From assembly GCF_014356525.2 (NCBI RefSeq), contig NC_052508.1:41760358-41824357 (forward strand): a DNA stretch of 64,000 nucleotides, in the 5' to 3' direction. Origin of the DNA: Nilaparvata lugens (Eukaryota > Arthropoda > Insecta > Hemiptera > Delphacidae). Positions 23,690-36,886 of the stretch are shown here, piece after piece; the first letter of the stretch is position 1; each line of letters begins with the position of its first letter. The position numbers and the translations under genes are program-made. The notes below the pieces were generated by a model that worked only from the letters and a program-made list of their open reading frames with translations, was not told where the DNA came from and searched no databases.

Positions 23690-24430
23690 ATGTAGACAGC
23701 AGTATTATTCTGTTTACCATGGTGAAGGGAGTCAGCCGCGTCGGCTGTTTCCCCTTCCACAGCGTCAACTTGAATCGCAAATACATAACAATCATAAATG
23801 GATTCGCTATGAATGTGGCTACAATAATTATTCGTCACATTGTTCTTTAAAATTACTTGCTTCGAAGTTAATCGGAGAAAACAAAAAAATCAAATCGAAA
23901 AAACCCTAAATTTGTACATATATATTATTTTATCAAGGAAACTGTTCGATTTATTGACGGGATGAATCCGACTAATATTGTAGTCCTTAGTTTAACGAAT
24001 CGAATGACATATGATAGATGTTTTTCCGATTGATGGTTACAGAGATAATTGATTTTCAGTTTGCTGTTTACTATGGCTAAGAGAGTCAGCCGCGCCGTTC
24101 CGCGTCGACTGTTTCCCCTTCCACGGCGTCAAATCGAATCGCAAATACATAAAAATATACATCAATGGATTTGCAAATAGAGTGGCTACATTAATTATTC
24201 GGCTATTTCTTCTTTAAAACTACTTGCTCTGAAGTTAACCGAAGAAAACAAAAAAATCAAATCACAAACCCCCTAAATTTTTACATATATATTATTGTAT
24301 CAAGAAAACAGTTGATTTTATTGAAAAAATGAATATAACTAATATTGTAGTCCATAATGTAACGAATCGAATGGCATACAATAGAACTGTTTTCGATCAA
24401 TGGGTACAGAGATAATCGATTTTCCGTGAT
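23690..24430 (+). repeat. two diverged direct repeats of about 360 bp
   Basis: The block 23,700-24,058 is repeated with substitutions and small indels at 24,063-24,425. Shared landmarks include gagtcagccgcg, ctgtttccccttccac, caaatacataa, aattacttgct/aactacttgct, tacatatatattatt, aatattgtagtcc and acagagataat. The copies are nearly back to back, so they arose by tandem duplication and then diverged. A GC-rich core gcgtcggctgtttcccctt stands out in AT-rich flanks. No protein function is visible; the ORF at 23604-23909 is interrupted in copy 2. Confidence 0.75.
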
Positions 24431-24710
24431 TACCTGCATTTTTCACCTTTGAGGGTAGCTAGGGGGGAAAGCTCCAAGGGATTTCTTGGGACTTTTGGGA
24501 GAATGACCCTCTGGGAGGGTTCTATCGATGGTAAAAGATTCAGCTTTTATTTAATTTTCGGATCGAAAAAACCTTTATTGACTGGGCTATAAGTAGACAC
24601 ACTTAAGTCTACTTAAAAATCGCCCTAGTTTAGAGTTTCAGATATATCACGATGGGTCGAATAAATTTATTGACAACTTTGATGAACAGTATATTTGAAA
24701 TGAGTAACTC

Positions 24711-27389
24711 ATGGTTGTTGAAGTGGCATTGGCAGCAAATATGTTTAGATATCCCAAAATGTGGTCCATAACTGATGAAATTCTTGGATTACTGGGAGTT
24801 GAAAATCTCACGCCGGAAATTGACGATTATACAAATTATGTTCCTACAATAACGAGCAAAAATGTCGAGTTCCTTGATGTGCTCTCCACTAATATTCGTA
24901 GTATGAATGCAAATTTTAATCGATTCATCTCTTGTCAGTTGTCTGTTGTCTGTTGTCGATTCATCAGCTTCAAAACTGACGTTCATCCAATTGTATTAAC
25001 TGAAACTTGGCTGACTGAAAATATGCCATTTTTTACAACATTCCAGGATACACTGCAGTTGTTTATATCAAAAATAATATCGATTTTTATTTAATTTCAT
25101 GTGATATCTCTGAAGCCAACTCCCTGTGCATTGATTTAAGGTTATCAAATTATGATATACTAAGAGTCATTGGAATTTACAGATCACCCAGTAACTAAAA
25201 CACAGAAAATTTTGTTAATACCCTGAACCAGTTACTTGAAAATACGCCAAATCAAATCAGTGTTTGTGTAGTAGGTGATATAAATATTAATATTCATCTT
25301 ACTGATAACTATGTACAGGATTTTATGCATGTTTTACAAAGCAGAGGTTTTAAATCTTTCATTAACGGGAGTACGAGAGTTACAAAGACATGCCTGGATC
25401 ATTTTTTTTTCAAAAATGCCAATAATAGTTTCAGTTATTTGTTGGGGAATATTCTCAAAACGACAATTACAGATCATTATTCAGTATCATTCCACCTGGG
25501 TAATGATAAAAATCAATCCAATACGGCCGATAAGGATAATATATATAATACCAAGACTCTTAACTACAGTACTCTAATTAATCACTTAGAGGAGGAAAAT
25601 TGGAATGTTGTTTTTAGAAGCCATGAGAGCATTGATTCACTTGTTGAGAAATTCTTAAACTGTTTTATAAATGCCATAAATCATAGTAAAACTGTGATTA
25701 AAATTCCTTGTAGTCCCCTTAAACCTTGGATAACAGAAGGTATACTTAAATCAATAATCGTTCGTGATGAAATGCATGATAAAGCTAAAAAAGTCCCTTA
25801 TAATGTAGATTTAATAAACAAATACAAAACTCATAGAAACACATCAAATAGTATGATAAGTAGAACAGAAGAAGTATATCACAAAACCAAAATTGAAGCA
25901 TGTAATAATAATAATTGAAAATTTTGGAGATATATAAATGAAGCCATTGGTGAAGATAAAAAGGATGGTTGAAAAATTGGAGTTGACGCCGCTAATTTAT
26001 ATGATTTCTTCACAAATGTGGGATCAAGGCAGGCCCAAAAAGTTAGGAATAATCTCATAAGCTTCCAAAACAATGATATCGCACCTGTTTTGAACTTTTT
26101 TTTTTAAAACTCCAACATTTTAATAAGGTTGAATCTACAATTAAGGAACTAAGAATTAATTCAATCCCAGGAATTGATAATATTTGTGATTCGATCCTTA
26201 AAGAAATATACCACATAATTTCTGAACCACTAACTATTCATTTTTAATAAATGTTTTGAGCAAGGCTACTTTCCAAAACATTTAAAAAAAGCAAAAATAA
26301 AACCGCTTTTCAAACAAGGTTATCTCTCAGACACAAGTAACTATATACCAATATTAGTCTTATCGGTAATTTAGCAAAAAATTTTTAAAAAATCATTAAG
26401 AGAAGACTTGTAATGTTCTTGAACAAGCATAACATAATAAATAATAATCAATATGGCTTTCAAATATGAAAAAATACCGAAGATGCTTTAATTTAATATA
26501 CTAATACCGTCCCCAGAACCTTAATTCTAATCTAAAAACCATTGCTGTTCTATTAGATATGAAAAAAGCTTTTGATACCCTCCCTCATGATTCTCTCTTT
26601 GATAAACTCCGAATATATGGCTTTAGGGGTCTTCCTTGACCTTATCATGAGCTACTTGTCTGATAGAACCCAATCCCTATCTGTAAATAATGAAACTAAT
26701 ACCACAAAACTCACCATTTATGGCCTCTATCAGGGCACTGTTTCATCCCCATTACTCTTCATAATTTATGTAAATGATCTATTGAGTTTTAAACTTGAAA
26801 ACTCAACCATAATATCCGTTGCTGATGATACAGCAGGTATTTTCTTAGGAAGAACGTGGGCTGAGGTTGAAAATACTTTGAGCTTAAACATACAAAAAAC
26901 CAACTATATTACCTTCTCTTTCAATAAATTAGGACAGCCAGATAGAGAATTAAACTTGAAACTCCAATCAAATTGCAACCTTTACCCCAACTCCTGCACT
27001 TGTCCTATCATTAGTAGAGTTGAAACTTGTAAATATCTAGGTATCTATATAGATGAGAACCTAAAATGGGATATCCATATTAAATTTATTTGCAGAAGGA
27101 TGGAATACCTCTCTTAAAAATTTTATGCAGCTAGAAAAATTCTGAATCCAACTCATCTTGAAATGCTTTATTTTGCTATAGTAGCCTACAGTCGATAATG
27201 CAATACGGAGTAGCAGTATGGGGGGGAGGGTGTTATAATTCCCATTTGCGAGAACTGTTCATAATGCACGAATTAATAATTAAATCTATTTTTAATAAAC
27301 ATAGATTTTTCCTGTCTGACCTTATATTCGAGGAATTCAAGGTTTTGACAGTTAGACAGTCATATGTTGAAAATGTGATTAAATATTAA
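24711..27389 (+). pseudogene. decayed non-LTR retrotransposon ORF2: endonuclease and reverse transcriptase
   Basis: The reading frame is broken many times, but the domain order is clear. The endonuclease has STNIRSMNANFN, LTETWL (catalytic Glu), IGIYRSPS, VVGDININ and a TDHYSV end (about 24,880-25,500). A linker follows with PWITEGILKS. The reverse transcriptase runs from about 26,150 (the IPGIDN segment), through KPLFKQG and NQYGFQ, to DMKKAFDTL (motif A, about 26,560). GTVSSPLLF stands in for the usual QGSVLGPLLF (about 26,735-26,760), and VADDTA replaces YADD at about 26,818. The C-terminal connection QYGVAVWGG lies at about 27,200. It is older than the 15-kb copy, judging by the number of stops. 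Jockey/CR1-like by motifs; not intact or active. Confidence 0.85.
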
Positions 27390-28020
27390 AAAAAAGTAAA
27401 ACAGATTTTCCATACACCAACAACTCATTAAATTGACATTACCGCTTGAGACCTACTTCGAATAAGTATTTGATATATAATACTCATATTGAAACAATTA
27501 GACGCAACTTATTTATCTAAGCACTAGGCTATAATAATCAATAGAATTCCGGATCATCATCTCAGCAATGCTAAAATTACAAAGAAAATGAAGCAGGAAA
27601 TCATTAATTGGATGAAAAGCGATCATTTTTTCTATCTTTAAATTATTGTAACCGTTTCCTGGATCGTTAATTCACATCCTATCTTCCCTTCCCTTAGTCA
27701 TGCCTATCTACCTACCTTCTTCCACTTCCCTATCACACACCCTTCCCTTTCAGTTATACCTTACCTGCCTATTACATGGGAAACCATAGTTGACAAGATA
27801 TTTTCCCCCTCTTTCTTCCAGCACACATCATTTCAGCAATATTGTCTTTTAATGTGTTAATATCATTGTTACTGTTATTAGATACGCCTATTCCACCCCC
27901 TAGGTTATCTAATAATTGCGAAGTATTGCTACGACGCGGACTAGCTACAGCCGGGTATGGGTCGGGGTCAGTGTCCGTACTGACTGGTGGAGATACCGGA
28001 CCTACACTTCTCCCCCTATC
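27390..28020. other. spacer with a pyrimidine-rich stretch
   Basis: The segment 27,660-27,830 is rich in cct/ttcc. GC content rises after 27,880. No gene is seen. Confidence 0.4.
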
Positions 28021-29380
28021 ATGATTCTTTACGTTCTGTCTCTGTCTGGAGGTATTTAGCTTGAAGGTAAGAGTGTGTGCCCGTGCCGTTGCTGGCCGAT
28101 TCGGCCCTCGGCTCTTGGAATTCAGGGTGGGTGTTAAGGGAGACTAGGATAACCCTATACAAGGAGACAGATCTGACTATCAGATCCCTACAAATAATTA
28201 TATTTGTAAAGGTAGTACGCAATCTGAACCAACTGTGAGCTGACGGCGGGCAGACTGGATCTGCGAGCCCGGAAAGAGGTTTTACTACAGGATTTAAGGT
28301 GAGGGCTATGGAGTAAAGGTGTGGTGGAACTATGGAGTCGTTAGTAGTATTTGAGATATAGTTGAATAGGGCACGGTAAAGGGTGTGAGCTATAGAGAAT
28401 AGGGTGCAGGGTATGATGTATACGGTATAGGGTATAGGGAACAGAGAATAAATAATAAGATTATTATTCTCTACAGCAAACAGATATCTGTTCAATAATC
28501 CGCAATCTGACATTTGTGCTCTAGCTCTCAGCAAGCTGGACCTGCTAGCTAAATACAGAGTATAAACACAGTATACATACAGTATGGAAACTTGGCTAGT
28601 ACCCTGACGCAAAAATCCGCCATCTTGTTAGGAAGCGCCGCATTGTAATAGTATTGATGGTAGGTTCGGATCACTTAAATGATCCGGATCAATTGATCTT
28701 GTTTACTGCCACGAGCCAATCAGAAGACCAGGATTGGAAGGAACTTCGTAAGGTCACGTGACGTGTCTAGTATTTGCGTCATGTGAGAAGCATTGGTTAG
28801 ATAGGCATTTGATTACAAGTTTCCATTCTGTACCTATTCTGTGGTATAAATTTCCAATACGTGATATCTAAGATTCAGTATACAGGGTTTTGGGTATAGG
28901 ATTTCTGAATCGCGAGCCTGTAGCTGCGAAGTGATTTTCAGCAATTCTGAAACTGTTAAACAGGATTTCCGCGCTAGTCCAGCAACTGCGCGACGGTTAT
29001 TAAGGGCTAAACTGCAACAGCCCTTTAAGGGAATGGAAATCACTCTCAATCGTTCAAAACGCTTTTAAATCAATAGTCAATATGTCAACTATTATGAGAG
29101 GATAGAGAAGATTTTCACAGACACAGTCTGTAGAACAATATCGGGAAGACAACAGTATGTCTTTGTCAGCATGGAAAAGGATTTTTCAAAAATATCGAGT
29201 CAGAGACTCCTAATTCAAAAAAAAATTTTGAAGGATTTTTGCAAGCAATTGCCAGTCTGAAGACTACAACAAAATCGATCTCTAATTTGCAACTGAGATC
29301 ACGGGAAAACTCGTGAATTTTCCACAGGTAAAACCAGCAAATAATATTTGCTATTGACGGAGACAGGTTTCTAGGAATTT
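28021..29380. other. GC-richer repeat-like block
   Basis: The segment 28,300-28,450 contains loose tandem motifs of the type gggtatagggaacag. The minus-strand frame of 197 codons at 28019-28612 runs through them and is therefore probably not a gene. Together with the arrays downstream, this looks like part of a large element without surviving coding sequence. Confidence 0.4.
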
Positions 29381-29690
29381 TAGAAAGGATTTTCGGGTCT
29401 AAAAAACGGCGTCCGGGACGATCTCGAATCTGGAACTGAGATCAGAAAGGATTTCAGAACAGGGAGAATTAAGAGAGAGTTTGAGAAAGGATGTCACAGT
29501 CTGAGGACTTCGACAAGGAAGTTCTCAAGCTGTACCTGAGAGCTGGAAGGATTGTAGAATAGGAAAAGTTAAAATAGAGAAGGAGAAAGGACGTTGCAGT
29601 TTGATGACTTCGACTAGGACGAACTCAAGCTGCACCTGAGTTCTCTAGGAAAAGGATTGAAATTTTCCTACAAGGAATTACAGCAAGTCC
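29380..29690. repeat. diverged tandem repeat, about 115-bp unit
   Basis: Units share aactgagat or acctgag, agaaaggat, a short cagtctga or cagtttgatg segment, then gacttcgac followed by aagg or aggac and ctcaagctg(c/t)acctgag. Clear copies lie at about 29,430-29,545 and 29,546-29,660, with a more diverged one before them. Confidence 0.6.
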
Positions 29691-30179
29691 GAAACTGCTT
29701 TGCAAAATGAATACAGGGGCCACTCTACAATATGAAAACTAAGCAAGGAAGACTTACTCAAAATGATAATAATTTCTCTACAAGGATAAGAATTAATCGA
29801 GGAAACTATTCTCAAAAAGGACAGGGATTTCCCCACAAGAATGAAAATTAATTGGGAAAAATTACTCTTAAAATTGAAGGCCAACTTACTACAGAGAAGG
29901 AAAAACATACGGACCACCAGTCCTGACATACAATTACCTGAATCGACGTGAATACTGTTACGGAGAATAACGAACCAATTCATAATTCCCATATTAAACT
30001 TGAAAATGTCATGAAGCGACAGAGTAGAGACTTAAAAATGAAGCACTCTAAAATAACCCGCTACAAGAGCCTAGTTAAATTTCCCACTTAACTGTTTCTA
30101 GCACAAACTTAAGATCCCTTCAGGTTTCTAAACCAAGGATAACTCGTTCACCCCCAGTGATACGAGTTTGGGAGAAATA

Positions 30180-31085
30180 ACTAACAAGAAAGAAAATCCC
30201 CAAGGAAAATCCAACTTCGAGTTGTCCGGAAATCGTCCTACAATATTCTATCCTAACACACAAAAATAGAATAATTCCCCTAGTGATAAACTAGTACCGG
30301 GAACGTCGTAAGGAGAGGAGATTCGCGACCCGTTCACACGCTCCACTGCCAAACAACAGCACTATAAATAAAATCTACAAGGACAGAAAATCCCCCAGGA
30401 AAATCTACATTCAAATAGTCGGTAATTCGACTCACAATATTCTATTCAATAAGATAGAGAATAGAATATTATCCCTATAGAACACCACATTTGGGGATGC
30501 CGCATGGAATGCGGCTGTACTCAAACCTGATCACTCAACTACTGCACTATAAATAAAATTTACAAGGACAGAAAATCCCCCAGGAAAATCTACCTTCAAA
30601 TAGTCGGTAATTCGACTCACAATATTCTAATCAATAAAATAGAGGATAGAATAATATCCCTATAAGAACACCACATTTGGGGATGCCGCATGGAACGCGG
30701 CCATACACAAACTCGATCGCTGAACAACTGCTACAAAGAAAGAGAATCCCCCAGGAAAATCTACATTCAAACAGTCGGTAATTCGACTCACAATATTCTA
30801 TTCAATGGAATAGAGAATAGAATATTATCCCTCTAGAAGAACACTATTGGGAACGCTGCACGGAACGCGGCCGTACTCAAACCTGATCACTCAACTACTG
30901 CACTATAAATAAAATCTACAAGGACAGAAAATCACCCAGGAAAATCTACCTTCAAATAGTCGGTAATCCGACTCACAATATCCTATTCAATAAAATAGAG
31001 AATAGAATATTATCCCTATAGAACACCACATTTGGGGACGCCGCGAGGAACGCGGCCGTACATGAACTCGATCGCCAAACAACTG
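30180..31085. repeat. tandem array, about 180-bp unit, five copies
   Basis: The unit begins actataaataaaatctacaa, continues with tcccccaggaaaatct, a segment with agtcggtaattcgactcac, a self-complementary agaatagaatatt part and a GC-rich part ggaacgcggccgtac. Copies start at 30,361, 30,546, about 30,724 (lacking the first bases) and 30,902, and a diverged one precedes at about 30,185. The array ends abruptly at about 31,085. No ORF spans it. Confidence 0.85.
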
Positions 31086-33524
31086 CCTCTCACCCAGGTC
31101 TGCTCTTCGCAGAGTAGGGTCCAAGGAAAATTAGGAGGCCGGGGGAAAAGAGATTACCGTCCAATAGGAGTCTCAGGAGACGATCACGCCACTGATCATG
31201 TGACAGGGTACGGTTCAGATGATCTTGATGCTAAGGGTGTAACCATGATGACAATACTGCTAATTTCTATAATAGATTAGACCGGTAAAAATCTTTCTCA
31301 CCAGAAATTACAAGAAGCGGCCCACTCTGGCGCGACTGCTGCTGCCTGCATGTTAGATAATAGAACGCTCAAAATAAAAAAAACAAAATCTGGAAATTTC
31401 TGGTTCAGATGAATCCGCTGATGATAATTCGCAGGGTTGTCGCCAATGATGATTGATGATTTATACACTCGACTCTGAGCTTAGCAAAATACATTTGACT
31501 GCCGACCCTATTCTTCTACTAAAACAGAGGAAATTCACTAAATTATATGCAAAAAGACGATTCTCCTTTCGTCACAGAATTCACTTTGTGACACTGTTAT
31601 TGTTATTGTTATTGTATATTGTTTCTTCTCATTGTATTTTTGTGTGTTGTGAATAAATTGAAAAAATTGAAATTAATTGGAATAAACTCAATAATATGGC
31701 TTTGTAATATGAAATAGAACTTATGCATTGAATGATTAACAAATCTATTCACTTGTTATCACAAATATGAATCAATTGTGTACTTTGCAGAAACTTCATC
31801 CTACATTTACCATGCAGTGATAGTATTCAATTTTTTCAGATTCCATCTCTTTCAGTTGAATCAAATAGTAGGTTAGGTAATCAATCAAGTTGGATTCTCA
31901 CATAACAGTGACAGTGAACAGTGAGAATAACATTGGATTATTATTTGTAGTCGCTTAGACGGAATAAATTAGAATAGTCCAATTAAAACTTATGAGAATT
32001 TTATTTTTACTATTCACTGTCACTGTTTTGAGTGAATCCATATGAAGTTGAAGAATAATAATAAAATCTTCGTATTTCAGTTGAATCTTCGAAGATTTCA
32101 CATACTCCTCTGAAGTTCAAATACTTTTAATAATAGTCTCAAATGTTTTCAGAGTCTAGATCTTTTATCTAGTATTTTATGTAATGTTTTGATACCAGAA
32201 TAGTGATATCTTTGATACATTCAGTTCAGACCCCAATGAGAAATATCATTATACAGAGGTGCCCATGTTTAGACATAGACTGCATCATTGAAATTCTCAT
32301 GGTTGTGGGTGGGGGGGGGTCTCGAAAACAAATCTTGGTGTGGTCTAAAAATAATGTTTTGTTGAAGATATTTTCTTTGTTCAAGATGAATCGATGAGGG
32401 GTCACGTAATTGGACTATTGGACTGGTGGAAGGGGAAGAACCCCTGATTTATAGGTTTGTTATAAAAGATGGTCTAAAGATGAAGGCCTACAAAATGACT
32501 GAAATAATCATTGATGATTTGGACAAAACTTCATACATGATAGTCGTACTGACGTGTGAGTGGATGGAGAATTGATACAGCAATGGCGACTGACGATGTG
32601 GTGGCTGTCCGGTTTTGGCTGCCGGTTGCAGTTTCAGCAATTTGCCTCCTAGTCGTGGAGCCGCACATGATAACAATACGAACAGAAAACAATAAAGAGT
32701 AAACAATTAGTCGACCACGATAAAGTGCAGGGCTTTCTGTGGTTGAGGGGTGATGGATATGGTGTGGGGGTGTCGAAAGTGGTAGGGGTGTTCACTATGG
32801 TCGGCACTGTTATTACTCGACTCGACGTCGTTTTTAGATCGAGGGTTGATAAAAGCAAGTACTTGTGCTAGGACGGCCCTCGACTCTGACCGGAACAATT
32901 TGTCCCCTAGGAATTAGCTCAAACGTTGCTTTTTTTTCACCACTTAATGCTACCGGAAACTTTTCTCCAACTTGCTGACCGCCAATAATTGGTAGTCTCA
33001 TGTTAGTTCTCATTCTGTAGGTGATTATTCCTGTGTTAATTACTCAAGAAACTCTCCTGTGTTTCATGTGACCTCACATAGCTCTCAAGTTTTTTGTTTA
33101 GTTGTTTTTTCTACAATGATTTGTATTACATCCAGCAGACGACAGGAACAAAGAATTCTTGCTTGTAGAATTGTTGTGTTGTCTTGATCAAGAATTTGTA
33201 TGCAAGAGGGTTCGAGGGTTGAAGGTGGACATCAGAATCGATTTTTGACCCTCCTGTTCCAAGTAAAAAGAGAAATTCTTCTTCTGATTTTTCCAAAATT
33301 TTCACATAAGTCTGAGTCTAATCATGGAATTTGTTTATATAGCTCGGGTCATGTAGAAAAATTTCCTGAAAAAATTTTTAACGCAAAAACTCCAAATTGT
33401 TTTGAAGCAGCTAGTTCAAATTGATTTCAAAGCACGGAATTCATTCAATTCTGAAATATTCCCTTCAATAATAGTACAATATAATTTAGTTGTCAACAAA
33501 AGATTAAAGGGAGAATAGGGATTG
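31086..33524. other. no recognisable gene
   Basis: The segment 31,600-31,680 (ttattgttattg runs, then gaataaattgaaaaaattg) resembles a retroposon 3' end but has no coding sequence before it. A G-run lies at 32,307-32,318. The small minus-strand ORFs at 32,488-32,898 overlap one another and have no domain. Confidence 0.4.
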
Positions 33525-35527
33525 ATTTCTGTATAATTAGTCCAGGCTACGAATGCTCAAAAAAGTTCTAACACAATTTTCGAATCCGCAGCTCTTCTAA
33601 GGATTGTGAGGAGGTAAACATATCAAAAGTCATCACTCCTACCCCGGTGCTAAGGGGATGGGGGTGGTTTGAAAGTACCATATTTTGATTTTTTGCACAT
33701 AATTCGAACAATATGCGTATTTCGGAATTTTTTCAAACGATACATAATTGAAGCTTACTAATTCTTCTACAAATTTTATTTGTAACATTTTACCACATCT
33801 CTTCTAGTTTTCTTGGTATACGCTCTCGAAGGTGTCACATTTTGAAGAAAAACGCTTCCGACTTCGATTTTTCATCTTTTTGGCCTTATAACTTTATAAC
33901 GAATAAATGGAAGAATCCGTGCTAATCATAAGCTCTTAGAGCATCATATTCTCTTCAATTTCATGTTTTATTTCATTATTTTACGCATCTACCTACGATT
34001 GTTGCAGCCATTATAGTGTCGAGTGTGAAATCTTCAGTTCAGCAACAATAGATTCATTGACTGGAAAATTTGTAGGGAACGTTTGGAACACAAAATTTGA
34101 CTTCACAGCTTTGTTTGGACAAATTGGGAAGTTTACATAATCAGAAGTCCTCATCCCTAACCCTCGTGCTTAAGGAACGAGGGTGATTTGAAAGTTGCGT
34201 TTTTTCATTTCTGGCGTACTCGCATGTATCTTGGAATGCATTCCAGCGACATGACCAACCGAACAAAATTGAAGCTAGATAAATATCCTACAAGGCTTCT
34301 TCAGTAGAGTTTTGTGATATCTCCATTAGTTTTCGAGATATTCAATTTTGAAAGAGTAAAATCTTTAAGATAACAGTTTTTCTTCCAACTTTTTGCACTT
34401 TTAGGGCTTGGTACTCAACAACAATGTACCAAAAAAATAAGTACTGATCGTTTCCGTTTTCGAACTAGAAATATGTATTATCTCACCATTTTATGCTTTC
34501 GATCAATTGTTACAACTCAAATGTTGAGTGTGAAATTCTCAATACAACAACAAGTGTAAACTTGCTCCTAACTAGTCTTAATGAAGCTCCAGGGTCGATA
34601 ATTGTGTTCCAGATATATTGTCCAAATAACATCGTTAATAATGATCTATTATTGCTGTATTGTGAATTTCACACTCAACACTAAAGCTGCTATAACTATT
34701 GATCAAAAGCATAAAATGATGTAATAATACATCAAATTGAGAAGAATCGAATGTTCTATAACACAACGTATTATTTTATGCATTGTTGTTGAGTGCATGT
34801 CTCTAAATGCATTGTTTCCAAGATACATGCGTCTACGCCAGAAATGAAAAAAAGCAACTTTCAAACCACCCTCATCCCTTAAGCACAAAGGTTAGGGATG
34901 AGGACTTTCGATATGTTTACCTTCCTATTTGTTCAAAGAAAGCCGTGGAGTCAAATTTTGTGTTCCAAACGTTCCCTCCAAATTTCCCTGTCAATTGATC
35001 TATTGTTGTTGAACTGAAGATTCCACACTCAACACTATAATGGCTGCAACAATCGTAGGGAGATGCGTAAAATAATGAAATAATACATGGAATTGAAGAG
35101 AATATGACGCTCTGTGGGCTCATGATTAGCACAGATTCTCCAATCAATTGTTAAAAAGTTATGAGGCCAAAAATATGAAAAATCGTTTTTCTACAAAATG
35201 TGACACCTTCGAGAGCTCATACCTGTAAAACTAGAAGAGATATGGGAAAATGTTACGAATAAAACTCATAGGAAAATTCATAAGCTTTTATTCTGTGTTC
35301 CATAAAAAATTCAGAAAAACGAATATTGTTCGAGATATGTGCAAAGAATCAAAATATGGTACTTTCAAACCACCCCCAACCGCTTAGCACAGGGGGTAGG
35401 GGGTTGGACTTTTGATGTTTACCCCCTTACTATCCTTAAAAGAGCTGCGGGGTCAAAAATTGTGTTACAAACTTTCCCCTCTGAACCTTTTTCGAGCATT
35501 CGTAGCCTGGACTAATTATACAGAAAT
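33525..35527. mobile_element. large foldback element, copy 1: near-palindrome of about 2 kb
   Basis: The outer ends are inverted copies: atttctgtataattag at 33,525-33,540 and ctaattatacagaaat at 35,512-35,527. Homology continues inward through both arms, for example gtccaggctacgaatgctc against gagcattcgtagcctggac. It reaches the centre near 34,530-34,600, where ccattttatgctttcgatca faces tgatcaaaagcataaaatga. Each arm is about 1 kb and consists of two related modules. No transposase is encoded; the ORFs at 34,493-35,147 are by-products. No target duplication is evident. Confidence 0.85.
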
Positions 35528-36641
35528 CCATCATGTGATAGACTTTATGTCTGCTCGTACTCAAATTTTGTCTATAATATGTCTGTGTGTAGGCCAACTC
35601 TCATAGCGTGAAAGGAGACTTTCTTCTCATGTAATCATATTTCATAATATTGTCCCTCAATACCTCATCATTCTATCTATTCGTTCTACAACAATTTGAA
35701 GTTATATAATTTTGAAAATGAAAAAATTTCGATTCGATAATTGAGAAAATGAGAATGTCACTCCTTATCAAATTTTGCATGAAGTTCAGTTATGCATGCG
35801 TTGATTATCATCAACGACATTCTTGTAGAATTTCATTGTTGAGATCAGAGCCATTGTCAATTATTATCCCAAAAGTTTCGCTTTCCAAGCTTCAACACAG
35901 CTCTTCTTTGAAAGTTAATACTCCATCAAACAACAAATAACGCTGAAAGTTCTTCAAGAGCTCTCAAAACTTTATAGCTATGAACTCCGGAATGAAGTAC
36001 GTTGTTATAAAATATTTTCGTGCAGTAGAATGGCTGTGGCTTTGAACTGAGCTGAGCACCCCAGGACAACACTTCCAAATAATAATTGGTTTCGAGTTTC
36101 ATCGTTAAGATTTTCTGTCGTCTTCAAGCATTTAGAAAACTTCTCCAGAAAAAAAAATGCAGATGTCTTTTGAAGATTGTATCCTATTTAGTGTAGTATG
36201 GCCCAAAGTCACTTCCTCTAAGAGTTTTATTGGAACAACAATCTACTGATTGTTGTTGACATTCAATAGAGCATTCTCTATAATTTATCAAATTCAATAT
36301 TCTGACCTCAAGACTATATCAATCTTTTAAAAATGGGAATCTATCAAATTACTTCAATCCCAAATTAAAGATTAGAATGTATTCAAATGTATTGGATTTA
36401 CAAGTATACTGAAGGATAATTGGAAGCTCATAGTTCTTTAGAATTTAAGATTTAGAAAATTCATTAACAGGTCACTTACTCAAATAATCTGATCAATTTA
36501 TTCTTGATAATATTATCTGATTCACTTATTCGAAATCACTATTTTTATATTGCACTTTTAGACCTCTTTCCTTTACTAGCAATTATTATCATTGACATAA
36601 TTTTTCATCATCCACATTAATTATGAATATTGAAAATCTAC
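35528..36641. other. AT-rich spacer, nothing recognised
   Basis: No ORF with coding character and no repeat boundary seen between the foldback element and the next short inverted-repeat element. Confidence 0.4.
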
Positions 36642-36886
36642 TATAGTCTGTCCACACTGCCATGAGCCCTGAAATATTAAGCCGACCCTCGCTCCCCCAC
36701 GCGCAGGCACAAACGCCCGGCCTATCTGCGCCATTGATATACCATGTTGTATACTACGTAGTATACAGGTAGGCAGACCGTCCCTTTACTCACACACACA
36801 CACAAAAGGAGACTGCGCTTGTGTGTGTGAGTAGTAGGAGGGTCGACCTACTCCTTCAGAGCTCATGCCTGTTTGGACAGAGTATA
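36642..36886. mobile_element. MITE-like element with terminal inverted repeats, 245 bp
   Basis: Left end tatagtctgtccacactgcc and right end gcctgtttggacagagtata are inverted repeats. They extend inward about 30 bp (catgagccctgaa against ttcagagctcatg). TA dinucleotides at both borders fit a Tc1/mariner-type TA target. Inside lie the perfect 18-bp palindrome gtatactacgtagtatac (36,750-36,768) and a CA/GT stem (ctcacacacacacac against gtgtgtgtgag, about 36,789-36,831). It has no coding capacity. Confidence 0.7.

Noticed and set aside
28019..28612. 197-codon minus-strand frame
   Set aside because: Runs through tandem ggtataggg-type motifs, giving a low-complexity Tyr/Ile/Pro/Thr protein with no family features.
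30180..31085. Tandem array as a CRISPR array
   Set aside because: Units are about 180 bp, head to tail without unique spacers, in a eukaryotic genome.
31425..31450. ttggcgacaaccctgcg on the minus strand as a possible LTR-element primer binding site
   Set aside because: I found no LTR pair, no gag or pol remnant and no polypurine tract in a matching position.
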